A stretch of 64,000 nucleotides of DNA from Spirometra erinaceieuropaei (Eukaryota > Platyhelminthes > Cestoda > Diphyllobothriidea > Diphyllobothriidae): assembly GCA_902702965.1 (NCBI GenBank), contig CACRXP010000395.1, positions 245,042-309,041 on the forward strand, given 5' to 3'. The translations under genes were made by a program, and so were the position numbers. Positions 45,072 through 55,335 of the stretch are shown piece after piece. How positions within the stretch are numbered: position 1 is the stretch's first letter; each line of letters opens with the position of its first letter. The notes beneath the pieces were generated by a model. It had not been told where the DNA came from and did no database searches. It was given only the letters and a program-made list of their open reading frames with translations.

Positions 45072-45181
45072 AAGATGTCCCAGGAACGCATCTCCGATTT
45101 TTCAGACTATTCGTACAGTTTGATCCGAACTCCAAACTGACTTACGTTCTGTCACCTAAACTGGGATTCGCTGCTTTTATG
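45072..45181 (+). CDS. candidate host exon P9, 110 bp (strand disputed)
   Basis: Acceptor CCTATTGCATTCAG (to 45071), donor GTAAGTAAC at 45182. Two bases plus 36 codons (HLRFFRLFVQFDPNSKLTYV, LSPKLGFAAFM), phase compatible with P8. Against it: only 44 percent of codons start with a purine, and the minus strand across the same bases also has an open frame ending in an even better donor. One of the two is probably a shadow. Confidence 0.35.
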
Positions 45182-45312
45182 GTAAGTAACTTGTCTTTGT
45201 TGCTGCTCAAAATGGTGTCAAGCCCCAAAAGTTTGTTGGATCCAAAAACATTCATGTTCCTGCATGTGAAGTTACCATGAATCATCTTTCCAAAGAACGA
45301 ACTAGCCTTTTG
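45146..45312 (-). CDS. alternative candidate exon on the minus strand (167 bp)
   Basis: The minus frame reads QKASSFFGKMIHGNFTCRNM, NVFGSNKLLGLDTILSSNKD and KLLTIKAANPSLGDR and ends at a textbook donor GTAAGTCAG (from 45145). 65 percent of codons start with a purine. The acceptor (CCATGCAG at 45313) is weak in pyrimidines. Its end phase fits exon M5 (40534-40699). It overlaps P9 on the other strand. Confidence 0.35.
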
Positions 45313-45589
45313 CTGCATGGGTTTTGGCGAAAACATTATTTACGAAATACACACAAATTTTATAGGCATCGGGACGTTAGGAAAATACCACATAAATGAT
45401 GATCTCCCCATATTCCAATTTAAACAACTGACTGAAAAGACACTCAATATGAAGCCAGCATGCTTTTTTCATGGCTGTATTTCGAACTATGTTCCATGCT
45501 AATCAACTTTAAGGCCCTGAGGTGATTCCCCTGAGTCACAGCGTCCACCATTTAACCCACGGTGTGCACGCAACACCCGTGTGCAAGGC

Positions 45590-46080
45590 AAATTTGCACA
45601 CCATCTACCCCACTCTTTCTTTTATCACCCACTTCGCTCCGGTAGCAAGACAGTGTCGGGACCATTGGAGGTGGGCGAGGACGCACTGTCCGACAAAGCC
45701 GAGAACTCAGTCTACGCGCACCACGCACGACCCGGTTCCGCTACAAACGGCATGCTTCTGTGAGGGAGGCTCGGACCGCGCGTGCTCGAGTGTCATAAAG
45801 GCCATATTAAGAGTGAGTCATCGCAGCCTGACTCTCATTCATCCATTCCCTCCAAAATACTCCCGTTCGAACCGAGTTATCCTCTGAGTTGTAGACTTTC
45901 TGAGCCACTACTCTTATCGCGTCACGATAGATCCAAGCGCGTCAGGTTTATCGCAGTTGGGGATACGCTGAGTTGTCGTGCGGATGGAGGCTCCGGCGCC
46001 GGCCTCCTCACTGTCCCTTCCCTCTCCCAGGCATCAGTCAACTCGCTGAGCCTGTCAGCCATCTGGTCATGGGATTAGAC
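45590..46080 (-). repeat. dispersed repeat alpha, copy 7
   Basis: On the minus strand: CGCGCTTGGATCTATCGTGA, then GAGAGTCAGGCTGCGATGAC, AATATGGCCTTTATGACACT, and further landmarks to a CCAATGGTCCCGACACTGTC block. The order agrees with copy 1. Confidence 0.65.
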
Positions 46081-46413
46081 TCAGTGGTTGACAAGGCTGA
46101 ATAGGCAGCCTGCGAGTGACACACACACGACCTGGTCCCTACTTCAGATTCACCAGGATACACCATAGTGCATACACATCCCACGTAGACGGTGCGTGAA
46201 TGTCCTGTCATGTCACGTTTCCCTGCCATATCAGCGATGAATAAGGAGATCACAGGCTTTCTGCAGGAAAGAAGCATGGTGTTAAGAAGGGTAGCATGTA
46301 TGCGCGCGTTATGGAGTAGAGTCATATGTAGCCTGCACATGCGCGTGGACAGGTATAACCAGGAATGTTGGTGGGGGCCGGATTACGATATTTTACAGAA
46401 GATTTTGATGAAG

Positions 46414-46414
<1 letters not shown>
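46081..46414. other. no recognisable feature
   Basis: Short frames only. Confidence 0.4.
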
Positions 46415-46470
<56 letters not shown>

Positions 46471-46568
46471 NNNNNNNNNNNNNNNNNNNNNNNNNNNNNN
46501 NNNNNNNNNNNNNNNNNNNNNNNNNNNNNNNNNNNNNNNNNNNNNNNNNNNNNNNNNNNNNNNNNNNN
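46415..46568 (+). repeat. (CA)n microsatellite running into an assembly gap (98 N)
   Basis: At least 28 CA units (46415-46470), then N from 46471 to 46568. True length unknown. Confidence 0.9.
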
Positions 46569-47420
46569 CGATGTGTGTAAGTAAGGGCACCTGTCACCGG
46601 TTTTCTGATTCGCGTTACCAGCCAGACCTATGCTCAATTCAAATGTATGGTGGCAGTACGGATGGGATGAGGTTGTGGCTACTAAACTGGTGATTGTGAC
46701 GATACTATTATTAGTCGTGGGGTCGCCGGTGGCGATAGAGTCGATAGTGTTAGTTATAGATGAGTTTGCGGATGTAAGGAGTGCGTCTGCTGTGATGGCA
46801 TCGCGGCGAATTCCACTGTTATGTATGTGCGGACGGCCGACAATATTCATCCAGTGTCTTAATGTCCTGGGGTGTTGTGAGCAAATAAGACATGTGTGGC
46901 CGGGGTTATAGGCACTGGCCCGCCGACCTCCATGAGATGGACTCGCAAATGAACTAACAGACTGATGCGTGGTGAGAAGGGTGATTGCCATAGTGACAGG
47001 TTCACACTCCTGGTGGTGGACGCAATTCAGGTGATGTTTTACAAAATGGTAGGAGTGCCTTAATTAGAGATGAGGATGGCGTGTTATGAAATGATAGGGA
47101 AGTTGGTCGTGTCGCCATTGCACTGGATCCTGAGATGTCCAACGAGGTCAATCCGTGCCGGAAATATCTATCAACAGTGTAGGTTGGGTGCTTGCGTCGT
47201 TAGTGCGTAACATTTGAGACTTGTAGGTCTACCTTCGCTTTGGCAACGGCTATTCAGCTGGCTTCGAATGCGGTTGTTCCGGTCTTAACTGGAGTGCTCC
47301 AGCGAGATCCACTCAGGTTTTCGGGTGGATTTGCAGGTGTTTTGGGGAGGTCTTATAGAGACCCATTTGTCCGCCTTGTTTGGGAAAACCCCTAGCGAAG
47401 GAGCCGTAGAATAGCCACGA
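46569..47420 (-). pseudogene. zinc-finger LINE relic: RT C-terminus and finger array, minus strand
   Basis: Minus-strand reading: GDERLPSWLFYGSFARGFPK and QGGQMGLYKTSPKHLQIHP (47440-47340), matching the [13 protein letters not shown] block of the 5-kb copy; then degraded finger 1; then TCLICSQHPRTLRHWMNIVG and RPHIHNSGIRRDA (about 46880), a finger of the RMGLFGHMRIH type; then HPYCHHTFELSIGLAGNANQ (about 46640), a finger of the other type. Key Cys/His residues are partly lost. It is cut off by the CA repeat and gap. Confidence 0.7.
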
Positions 47421-47700
47421 GGGTAGGCGTTCGTCGCCAATCTTTATGAAAGTCCGCTTCCCTGATCGTCCCCGCTTTGTCATGCTCCCCTTCTGTCCGC
47501 ATCACGATCCCTGTCGAATGGCTGCTGAGACCACACGAAGCTTGACGCTAGCCTCGCGAGAGCCCAAAGCCAATCAACGATGCTCCTTTGCTGGTTGGTT
47601 ACAGGCGGACAAAACGCAGACAGAGTAGGGCGCACACACACGATAGGAGCCAAGATCCTCAACGGTGGACACAGGCGCTCAAGACGCCCGAAGAGACAGT
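47421..47700. other. short unassigned segment between two LINE relics
   Basis: Frames on both strands lack motifs; it may be untranslated sequence of one of the flanking LINE copies. Confidence 0.4.
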
Positions 47701-49440
47701 CTACAGCAATTGCTTGCTGAGCCTCCTCCACGCTCTTTCACATCAGTAAAGCTTGTCCAATCCTGTCCGTCTTCCCTGATTTGTTATTTGGGTACCTTCG
47801 TGTTGTCGACCATTGGGAACTCTCGTTTCAAACCCTCATTTTAAAATCCTCCTGATGTGGTCGCTCTATCGCGGTGGTTCCTGTGCCAGCATAGAATGGA
47901 ACCTGAGGACACCGGTTCTTTCTAAGATCTCAGCGTCTGGGATCCATTCCTGCTTCTTCGGCTTCAGTATTCTTCGGATGCGGCCGAGGTGAAAATGGTT
48001 GAGTCTTTTTGTTTGGCCTCCATAGACAGTCCATTGTTTGCCCCGTAGAAGAGTGTCGTCAAGACAACAGTCCTATACATTCTCACTTTTGTGTTTAGTT
48101 GGATGTCACAGCAGTTCCAACCGAGGTGCTTTGACCAAGGTAAGATCCAGCTGGCTTTGAGGATCCGATTTGTGATTTGTCGTAGAACTTTGCTTCTTGA
48201 AATAGTACTCTCAAGGTATGCGAATTTATCCACTGTTATGAGGCGGGTTCCACGGGTTTCGGTGTAGTCTGCATTTGGCGTCGATTGATTTTTCTGACCA
48301 TTTGTGTAAATCGGTCTGGAAGTTCGAGTTCCTCCACGATATTCCAGACTCCGTCGCGATTCATTACGTCAAAGGCCCTCATCAGAGAGACGAATGTGGT
48401 GCAGAGGCTGATCCTCATTTCCTTACACTTTTCCCGCAGTTGGCATTACCCCAAGATCAAATTTGCGGTTCCGCGGTGTTTTCGAAATTCACACTGCATT
48501 TCTGGAAGAACTCCCTACTCCAGCCGCCCGTTCAACCGGTTGAAGAGGACACGGGCGAAGATTTTGTCCGCGATGTTGAGGAGGACGATGCCACTATGGT
48601 TATTACAGAGTTTTAAGTCCTTTTTGTGTCTCTAGATATGCTCAATAATGGCATACCTAAAGTCTCATGAGATGTGTCCTCGTCGCCGAATCTTCTGAAG
48701 CTGTGCATCAGCCATTTTCATGCATCGTTAGTGGCCGTACTTATAAACTTCAGTTGGAATTGAGTCGGCATCTAGTCATTCTTCACCAGACAGTTACTCC
48801 ACTGCTCTGATTGTCTCTTGGATGGAAGACGGACTGTCGAGGTCGTCATTAGTGTCCACGTTGGAAAGCCTATCGATGGTTCTTTCACGAATTGTTGACA
48901 GACGTTTTAGAACTTATTGGAAATGTGCGACCCAGAGCTCCAGAGTCTTTAGCTCCTCTGTCACGAGAGTTCCTCCATCCCGACTCTGCAGCGTCTCAGT
49001 CCCTTGGTTTGCTGGTTGCCAAAATATTCTATATCTCACCATGGTCAGCGTATCCTTGGATCTCCTCAACACAACGAGTCAGCCAGTCATTCTGCATCTC
49101 CCTCCTCCTCTGTTGTACTAGGCGTTGGCTTTGGAAGTGTAGGGCTTTGCAGGCGCTGCAGCTGTTTATTTTGTAGGTCATGTTCCACATATTCGTCCCG
49201 GGGGGAAGAGTGTGGAAATCTTTGTCATAGTCACCAAACCGATCCTGATGCCGACGACATGCCCGACAGAGGGTCTTCACCACGGTAGTCTGGATGATAC
49301 CCCGCAGCTCCCCCCGCTAGGTCTCAACACCGATATGCACCTCCAGGGTTTGCAGTTCCTCCAGCTTGGAGTTCATGCAGCTGGTAAAATTCAATCGACG
49401 CTCAGTCGTATGAAGTAATACGGTATTCAGGCTACAAGAA
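47700..49440 (-). pseudogene. zinc-finger-type LINE reverse transcriptase relic with the catalytic core deleted
   Basis: Minus-strand order: RRREMQNDWLTRCVEEIQGY (about 49100), WVAHFQ and STIRERTIDRLSNVDTNDDL (about 48900), SIQETIRAVE, IPTEVYKYGH, DRFTQMVRKINRRQMQ (about 48280), then directly DKFAYLESTISRSKVLRQIT (about 48220), QLNTKVRMYRTVVLTTLFYG and GANNGLSMEAK. In the 5-kb copy about 150 residues, including the FADD box, lie between the QMVR and YLGSTLSR blocks; here they are missing. Many stops. The tail past 47760 is more diverged than the 5-kb copy, so this may be a sister subfamily. Confidence 0.75.
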
Positions 49441-51482
49441 GAAGAAGAACATAAAAAGAAGAGGCGAGCGCTGAAAAATGGCATTTATTGACTTGAATTT
49501 TCGGATGCCCACTTGTACCCATCATCAGAGATAGTTGCGGATAAGTGAAATGTGGGCACGGGGGATTCAGTATTCACAGGACGCAGTTGTCACGCGATCA
49601 CGTGTCTATCATAATAACTACCTGCCTTTCTCATCATCTGAGATGGGGATGGAATGGTTGTTGTTTTGTTGTTTGTTTCAATCGTATGTTTTTCGTCCAC
49701 AGGCCATGCCCAGAAAGCTGACAGTGTGTCTTACCAGCAGCTTAAGGGCAATCTTTTTCTGGTCCTTTTGCCCGCGAGGGGTTAAGCAGTGCTAATCCTA
49801 AATGGAGCTGCTATGTCATTCTAGATGGCTGACGAACTCCACTGTTGGTCACAACTTTGTTATAGCGGGAAGACGGCCTGAGTTAGACTGGATCGCCAAT
49901 GCTGGGACTTTCTCTTTGGTTGTGGAAGGAAGGCGGATGGGGGTAAATGCAGAGAATGCCGGGCATGTAGACACACGCCATACACCCTCGTCTGATTTAG
50001 CCCGCCGTAAAAGGACAGTTACCAGGGTGTGGGCGCCGTGTTGGGCACAGTCCCATGGAGCTAGAGGTGACAGCTGGGTGTTGGGACGGAGTGAAATGGT
50101 CCACCCCTGTGACGTGTACTCGAAGTCATCGAAGAACGCAAGAAACGGAATAGAATATGAGAATTACACTTTTACAATTAGTTGTTTGCTAGCCGTCAGG
50201 TCCGATTTCGCCAGACACTAAGTATAATGCCCAGTACGGCGGTCAGTCAACTGCTCAACATTTGACAAAGTTTTTGGCGTCTAATCCAGGTTTGGTTAAG
50301 TAAAATGTGAATTTTTTACACTCTACCACCGGATCTTGGTGCTGTCGCTGCATTCACAGGAGTATAAGCCAGAAGACCAGGTGTCGAAACGTTGGATCAT
50401 TTTCGGTCTCTGAACTGGAGTTTAGTTCAGATAAGACGGCCGGTTGACGATTAAATATGTGGCCCTACTGAGAAAAAAGAAGGCGAGGACTCCTGCAATA
50501 GGGGAATGGTAGTAATAGGGGTTTTATGAGTAGGGTAAACTAAGCTCACAGATTACTGTGTCTGAGAAGCAAAAATAAAAAAAACTCACGTTAGACGATT
50601 AGTCTGTTTAAATACCCCAAAAGTCAAAAAACTGCGGGCGCGAAATTTTAAATACTGGAAATTAAGATATTTTAAACAGGCGGAAAAATGAAAACCGATG
50701 GTATTTGTTAGATACTTTGAGTGAATTTATCCGACCTGTGAGGACCAGTCATATTAAACGAGAGAGTACGGAGAATATATCGTTAAATCCGACTCCGTGA
50801 TGACTCTGACTTAATATATAATTGAGCTTGAAAATACTGATAGCCCAAACGCCTAACCTTAGACTTATTTAAATATAATCACGGTAGTTTTACATGCGGC
50901 AGTTTGCACCTGGCTCACACTTAACGTTAAATTTTGAATTTCCAGATTTGCTGATGTAACAATTGATTCTATTTCTGTTTATCGGTATGAATAGGCAGCT
51001 CAAGGGTGAAAGCCTCATTCCCTTAATAAACTGAACTAAATTGACTATGTCTAAAGCCTAACCCTAACCCCAAAGCCTAAACCTGGACCTAACGCCTAAC
51101 CCTAGACATAACCCTAACCTCGAACACTAAATCCTAACCATAGCCTTTAAGCATAACGTCTAGCCCTGACCCTCAACCCCCGAACCCTAGGCCGAACGTT
51201 AACCCTAATGGTAACACTTGAGGAAGGCGTGACGGGAGGTGAACAAAAGGAAGGGTTAAATTAAGACTATCCAATTGACATAAGTGGGCATTTCATAGAA
51301 GTAAGGACTAGATGGGGCCATATGCCTGATCTTAACTAATTACTGTGTTCCTTCTAACGGCGATGGAGGTCGTACAGTGCGAAGGCGTCCGTAAAATTTC
51401 CGTGAACACCTTGCTGTGTTAGTTCTCTTCCGTCGATCGTCAAAGGAAACGCTCTCACTACCCGGTGGGCATTTAAACCTAC
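49441..51482. other. no gene; degenerate telomere-like tract and beta-like motif
   Basis: 51050-51215 is full of CCTAACCCTAACCCC-like units drifting in sequence, an interstitial telomere-like tract. 50495-50535 holds the GGAATGGTAGTAATAGGGGT motif of beta-type repeats, seen again at 51700-51740. 50385-50460 has a short structured motif (GACCAGGTGTCGAAACGTTG). A 139-codon plus frame (49802-50221) has no recognisable motif and may belong to an unidentified repeat. Confidence 0.5.
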
Positions 51483-51557
51483 CAAAGAATATGAACTTGG
51501 TTCTCAGGGCAAGTCCTTCCCGCAGGTGACGGCTGTAATCTAATTCGTTAGCTTTTT
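51483..51557 (-). CDS. candidate host exon M4 (minus), 75 bp
   Basis: Acceptor AATTTTTATTCCAG (ending at 51558) and donor GTAGGTTT (from 51482). Only one of three frames is open: two bases, 24 codons (KANELDYSRHLREGLALRTK, FIFF), one base. The start phase fits the end of M3. Function unknown. Confidence 0.45.
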
Positions 51558-52404
51558 CTGGAATAAAAATTACCGAAGAACTAGAAATGACAGTTGCGAT
51601 AAATACACTCTTGAGCAAATGAGAATATCACTTAATAGGTATTCTATATAAAGAGGTAGGATATGAATATATGCACGCCAGCCCAGACTTTTGGCGTAAG
51701 GCCACCTTTAATACGGGGATGGGTGTAAAAGGGGTTTTACGAGTGAGGGGTTAGCGGTCTTGCGAAAAACTCATTGGTCATTCCGTTACTGTATCAGTCA
51801 CATGGGCCTTCCCGAAAATGGGCGTGCGGCACTTTCTTTATGAGACCGCTCGGTTCCTTATTAGCTACCTCTTATACTGCGCAAGGTTGAATTCAGAGTT
51901 ACTTAATACATTAAAGCAGGCATATGGCGTAAATAGGATTTTCTAACTTCCTCATAATTATAATCTTCTTGTCTCCTGTTTGAAGAGTACCAGCCGTAAA
52001 ACCCCGTTTGCCACTATTCCTGTACTAAAGGTGGTCTTGCTTCGAAGCGCCGACAAGGGGTGTATATGTTCATTACCGACAGGTGAAGCTGTTTTTATAC
52101 CATATTTTGTATTTGAAAATCGATGTCCTTCATACATTCCTTCAAATGTCGGGAAAACTAATTACAGATACCACCCATACATGCTGATAACTGATATAGA
52201 ACTATATTTTTGTGCAATACATGAAAAACGCCGTTGTCCTCCTTGTCTGAGAATTCTTTTCTTTCCCTCCGCTAACTTCTAGATGCAAGTTTACCTTAGG
52301 AGAGTCAAATAACAACACCCATAACGTAAAATACCTCTCAAAGCACTTTTACTGCCAGAGGCACGGCACTGCACGTCAAGTGTACTCCAACAGTGCTCGT
52401 TTAC
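51558..52404. other. probable intron; contains beta-like motifs
   Basis: 51700-51745 (GGGATGGGTGTAAAAGGGGT) and its reverse form near 51995-52035 belong to the beta-type repeat. A 100-codon plus frame (51980-52282) begins in the repeat and lacks a clear donor. Confidence 0.4.
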
Positions 52405-52484
52405 GGCAGTAAATTGCGTGGATTCGAAATTCCGAAGTTCTGAAGACTAAGTACTCCCTCCCTTCTTGAAAATGGCGTGTTTCC
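52405..52484 (-). CDS. candidate host exon M3 (minus), 80 bp
   Basis: Acceptor GAGGTCACATGCAG (ending at 52485) after a pyrimidine-rich stretch, donor GTAAACGA (from 52404). One base, 26 codons (ETRHFQEGREYLVFRTSEFR, IHAIYC), one base. Both phases match their neighbours (M2 ends with two bases, M4 starts with two). Confidence 0.45.
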
Positions 52485-54045
52485 CTGCATGTGACCTCAC
52501 CTGGTGTGCGCGGAAAGTAGGACAAATTCCTCCGGACAGGAAAGCTTTTAGCGTCAACATTCTTCAATTTACATTAATGATCGATCACAAGGGAATGCTT
52601 GCCATCAAACGGACTTGTCCCATGCCACTTGCCAGCACTTATCTATGAGATAAATAAGCGTGGGTTCTCATGTGAAAATGTTCTGTTCTCATTAATAAAA
52701 CTAGCATAAAAGGAATTCTGCGAAACGAAAATGAATTGTACACGCCGGGTTTGCACAGGAATGGGTGTGCCCAGATCCATTGATTTCTTAGATCAAACAA
52801 TATCCGGATGGGTGGCAGAGGCCACCGGTCCAAACACGGCCAAGACATAATAATGTAGAGGGTGTCGACGGGGCTGCAGGTAGATTGATGCGACACTCAG
52901 GCCTATTAAGTCTTTATTCAACTAATCGTAGCTCTGACTGCGACCTGGGAGCAAAAACGCACACATGTGCTCGCACTTGAGATCTCTAAATTTGATGGTA
53001 CTTCCTCTCTGCATAGACTCATTTCTTAGTCTAAGCTGATCATTTCCTACCTATTCTAACATCCAGTTGTGCAGACGTTTGTCGACCTCTCCACATTTTG
53101 GGATTAGTTAAGGGAGAGCGTCCAGAACGGCCCGCAAAGTTTACCGCCAATATGCCTTGTCAGATGTTATGCCGTAACCCGCTATTTCTCACTCTTCATA
53201 GAGCGCTAAGTCCTAGGACTCCAACATCCAGCGAAGAGCGTTGGCTTGCACAACTCGGTGACCCGAGGGCTCCCAGTACTAATCAAATAGGAGGAACGGC
53301 TGGGTGGTCTGACCCCCATCGGATGTTCAAACAACTTCACCCAACGTGTTGCCAGAGGACGACCTGGCAAATGACCAAGATACGTCCCCCCCTCCCCCAA
53401 TCTCTTTAATAACTCAACCATTTACTTCCGTCTTTGAGTCTTCATGCCTTATGAACCACGCATGTTCATAGATAAGTCGACTATTTGTGTAGGCGTATTG
53501 GCAGGATGAAATACTAAAAAGAGTGCTTGCCGGTCCGTCTTTCATAATTGTGGTCGCGAATGCAAGGACCCTTATGGGGGTGGCCTCGAGATTGCAGTAA
53601 TAAGTGACGCAAGGCCCCTGGAGAAGATAATCCCAACGTCTTGCACTGCTGATTCGAGAAGGGTGAAAAGTGCACCGGCATGAATTTCACATTACCACAG
53701 CCCAAGTTCACTACGTGTGGCGATTGTTATCGCCCTGTGACTTATAGGGGCAGGAGTCTACCTTCCTCCAGCACTTCAGACGGACGTTTTTTTTTTCAAA
53801 CGAAGACCTGAACTTGCCACCGATTACCACTTTGCCCAAAGAGAGAGGATATAAGTAAGAAGTACAATGGTATTTTATAGAAACAAAATATTCGGAATCC
53901 GGAGGGGGGAAGTGAACTCAGATACAACGGAAGAAACACAGATCGAAAGACGCAGGACGCGGCCGAATATTTGACGAATCAAGCTGCAGGAAACCAGGAA
54001 AGCTGCAATAAGAGTTTCTTTCTCAGAACGGAGGGGTTTGATCAC
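52485..54045. other. probable intron; no firm feature
   Basis: A possible plus-strand exon at 52792-52879 (acceptor TTGATTTCTTAG, donor GTAGATTG; IKQYPDGWQRPPVQTRPRHN) and an overlapping 85-codon minus frame (52639-52896) are both too weak to call. 53100-53410 has opposing frames without motifs. Confidence 0.35.
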
Positions 54046-54203
54046 CTAACAACAACAGCCTCTTCTTCCTCCGTCCTTGAGGTCACCTCCTCAGGGGAGT
54101 TAGAGGCACGAGCGTCCTCTAGACCGTACTCGACGAGAATATTGCACAAAGGGACCAGTTTTCGCCGGTAATCCTTTACAAATGAACTGAGTCTCTCCAT
54201 AAC
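54046..54203 (-). CDS. candidate host exon M2 (minus), 158 bp
   Basis: Excellent acceptor (CATTTTCCCCTCTGCCTCCAG, ending at 54204), donor GTGATC (from 54045); an earlier donor GAG|GTGACC inside is also possible. 52 codons plus two bases starting in phase 0: VMERLSSFVKDYRRKLVPLC, NILVEYGLEDARASNSPEEV, then an acidic TEEEEAVVV end. The plus strand has stops here. It follows M1 in phase. Looks like an ordinary cytoplasmic protein segment; not recognised. Confidence 0.5.
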
Positions 54204-54589
54204 CTGGAGGCAGAGGGGAAAATGAAACTGACTGTAAAGGTGAGTCGGAAATGCATAGAAAGTCAAGGCAGGAAGAAAGTTGCTGGCGAAGATCGTGTTC
54301 CAGAGTCTCAAAAAAATAAGCAAAGCTGGTGCTTTGGACCCTTCTCTCCTCCCTCCCTTCCTCAAGACGAGCAGTCCTGTTGTATTAGACCTAACTGGGT
54401 CTAGACGAGTGTGATGAGCGGGAAACGAAAGGCCACGATTACTTATGAAACAGAGACGACTTGCGTGTGTGTCTGACCAAATCGGAGAGCCGACTGCTGA
54501 ATTGTGGAGGGAAAAAAAGACGTCGACACTGGGGGTTCCATTACCCCGGTAAATCAGCGAACTTATCCCTCTAATAATTCTGACGCAAT

Positions 54590-54870
54590 TGAATGGTTAT
54601 GAAGGCTGCCAGGACAGAGTCCGGCCGCAATGGCTCCCTCTCAATGTGGCCCTAATGGCCCTCATACATGTTAGATCCGAGCCCTCTAACAGAGGCCTGG
54701 AGCATGTGACGAGGACCAGGCCGCGAGTTGCACGCACAGACACGCTGTTCGCCTGTGTCTGCGCCCGCCTCCGGTCGTCTTGACATTGCCCAACCACGGG
54801 AGAAGGCCTTGTCGTTGGTTAACGCATGTCACACACACACAGTCTGCCCTAAAACTCTGCACCCACCAGC
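54590..54870 (+). repeat. dispersed repeat alpha, copy 8 (middle part)
   Basis: AAGGCTGCCAGGACAGAGTC, CCGCAATGGCTCCCTCTCAA, TGTGGCCCTAATGGCCC and GATCCGAGCC, then GCGCCCGCCTCCGGTCGTCT and TGACATTGCCC, in family order. Confidence 0.65.
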
Positions 54871-55011
54871 GTACTAGCACATGAAAAATATCTGTGACTG
54901 ATGATGGGGAGGGTTAGGACTTAGTCTGAGAGATCGTTCATCTTTTCTATCACAGCTGACGCCAAAATTGCTAATATTGTACAGCACAGATATCAAGAAT
55001 ATCCGCCTTAC

Positions 55012-55192
55012 TTGGGAGCAAATTAACTCCGGTTTGTTTGTCTTCGGGGACGAAGGTAGGCTTGCCTTGATGGCGAAACCGCGGCGCATGGCCACGCTGT
55101 ATTGATGCGTCCAAACGATTAAACACAAACTATGAGCCAGCCATAGGGCTTTGGCGATTACCCCGTCCATCCCAGATTAGCGATGATATTTG
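55012..55192 (-). CDS. candidate first coding host exon M1 (minus)
   Basis: Acceptor CTCCTTTCCTCTCCTAG (ending at 55193), then 22 bases of presumed 5' UTR with an in-frame stop, ATG at 55170-55168, and 53 codons to donor GTAAGGCG (from 55011), ending in phase 0. The N-terminus has a hydrophobic stretch (AKALWLAHSLCLIVW) that could be a signal or membrane anchor, then a basic part (MRRGFAIKASLPSSPKTNK). It chains in phase to M2, M3 and M4. Confidence 0.5.
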
Positions 55193-55204
55193 CTAGGAGA
55201 GGAA

Positions 55205-55335
55205 AGGAGTGCTGTCGGTGCTGCGTAGGCCTGCCGCACTAGAAACTAATCCACGCACAAGTCACCAATGGGGTAGGCGGTGGATGTCGTCGTTTGCGAT
55301 GGTCGAACTGGCATGTGTGTGTGACCAGCATTATG
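55205..55335 (+). repeat. dispersed repeat alpha, copy 9 (3' end)
   Basis: TAGAAACTAATCCACGCACA, AGTCACCAATGGGGTAGGCG, GTGGATGTCGTCGTTTGCG and ATGGTCGAACTGG, the terminal landmarks of the family. Confidence 0.65.

Noticed and set aside
46192..46991. Open frames of 90-202 codons across the CA repeat and gap
   Set aside because: They are made of CA/TG dipeptides and N; only the part above 46569 on the minus strand is meaningful (LINE fingers).
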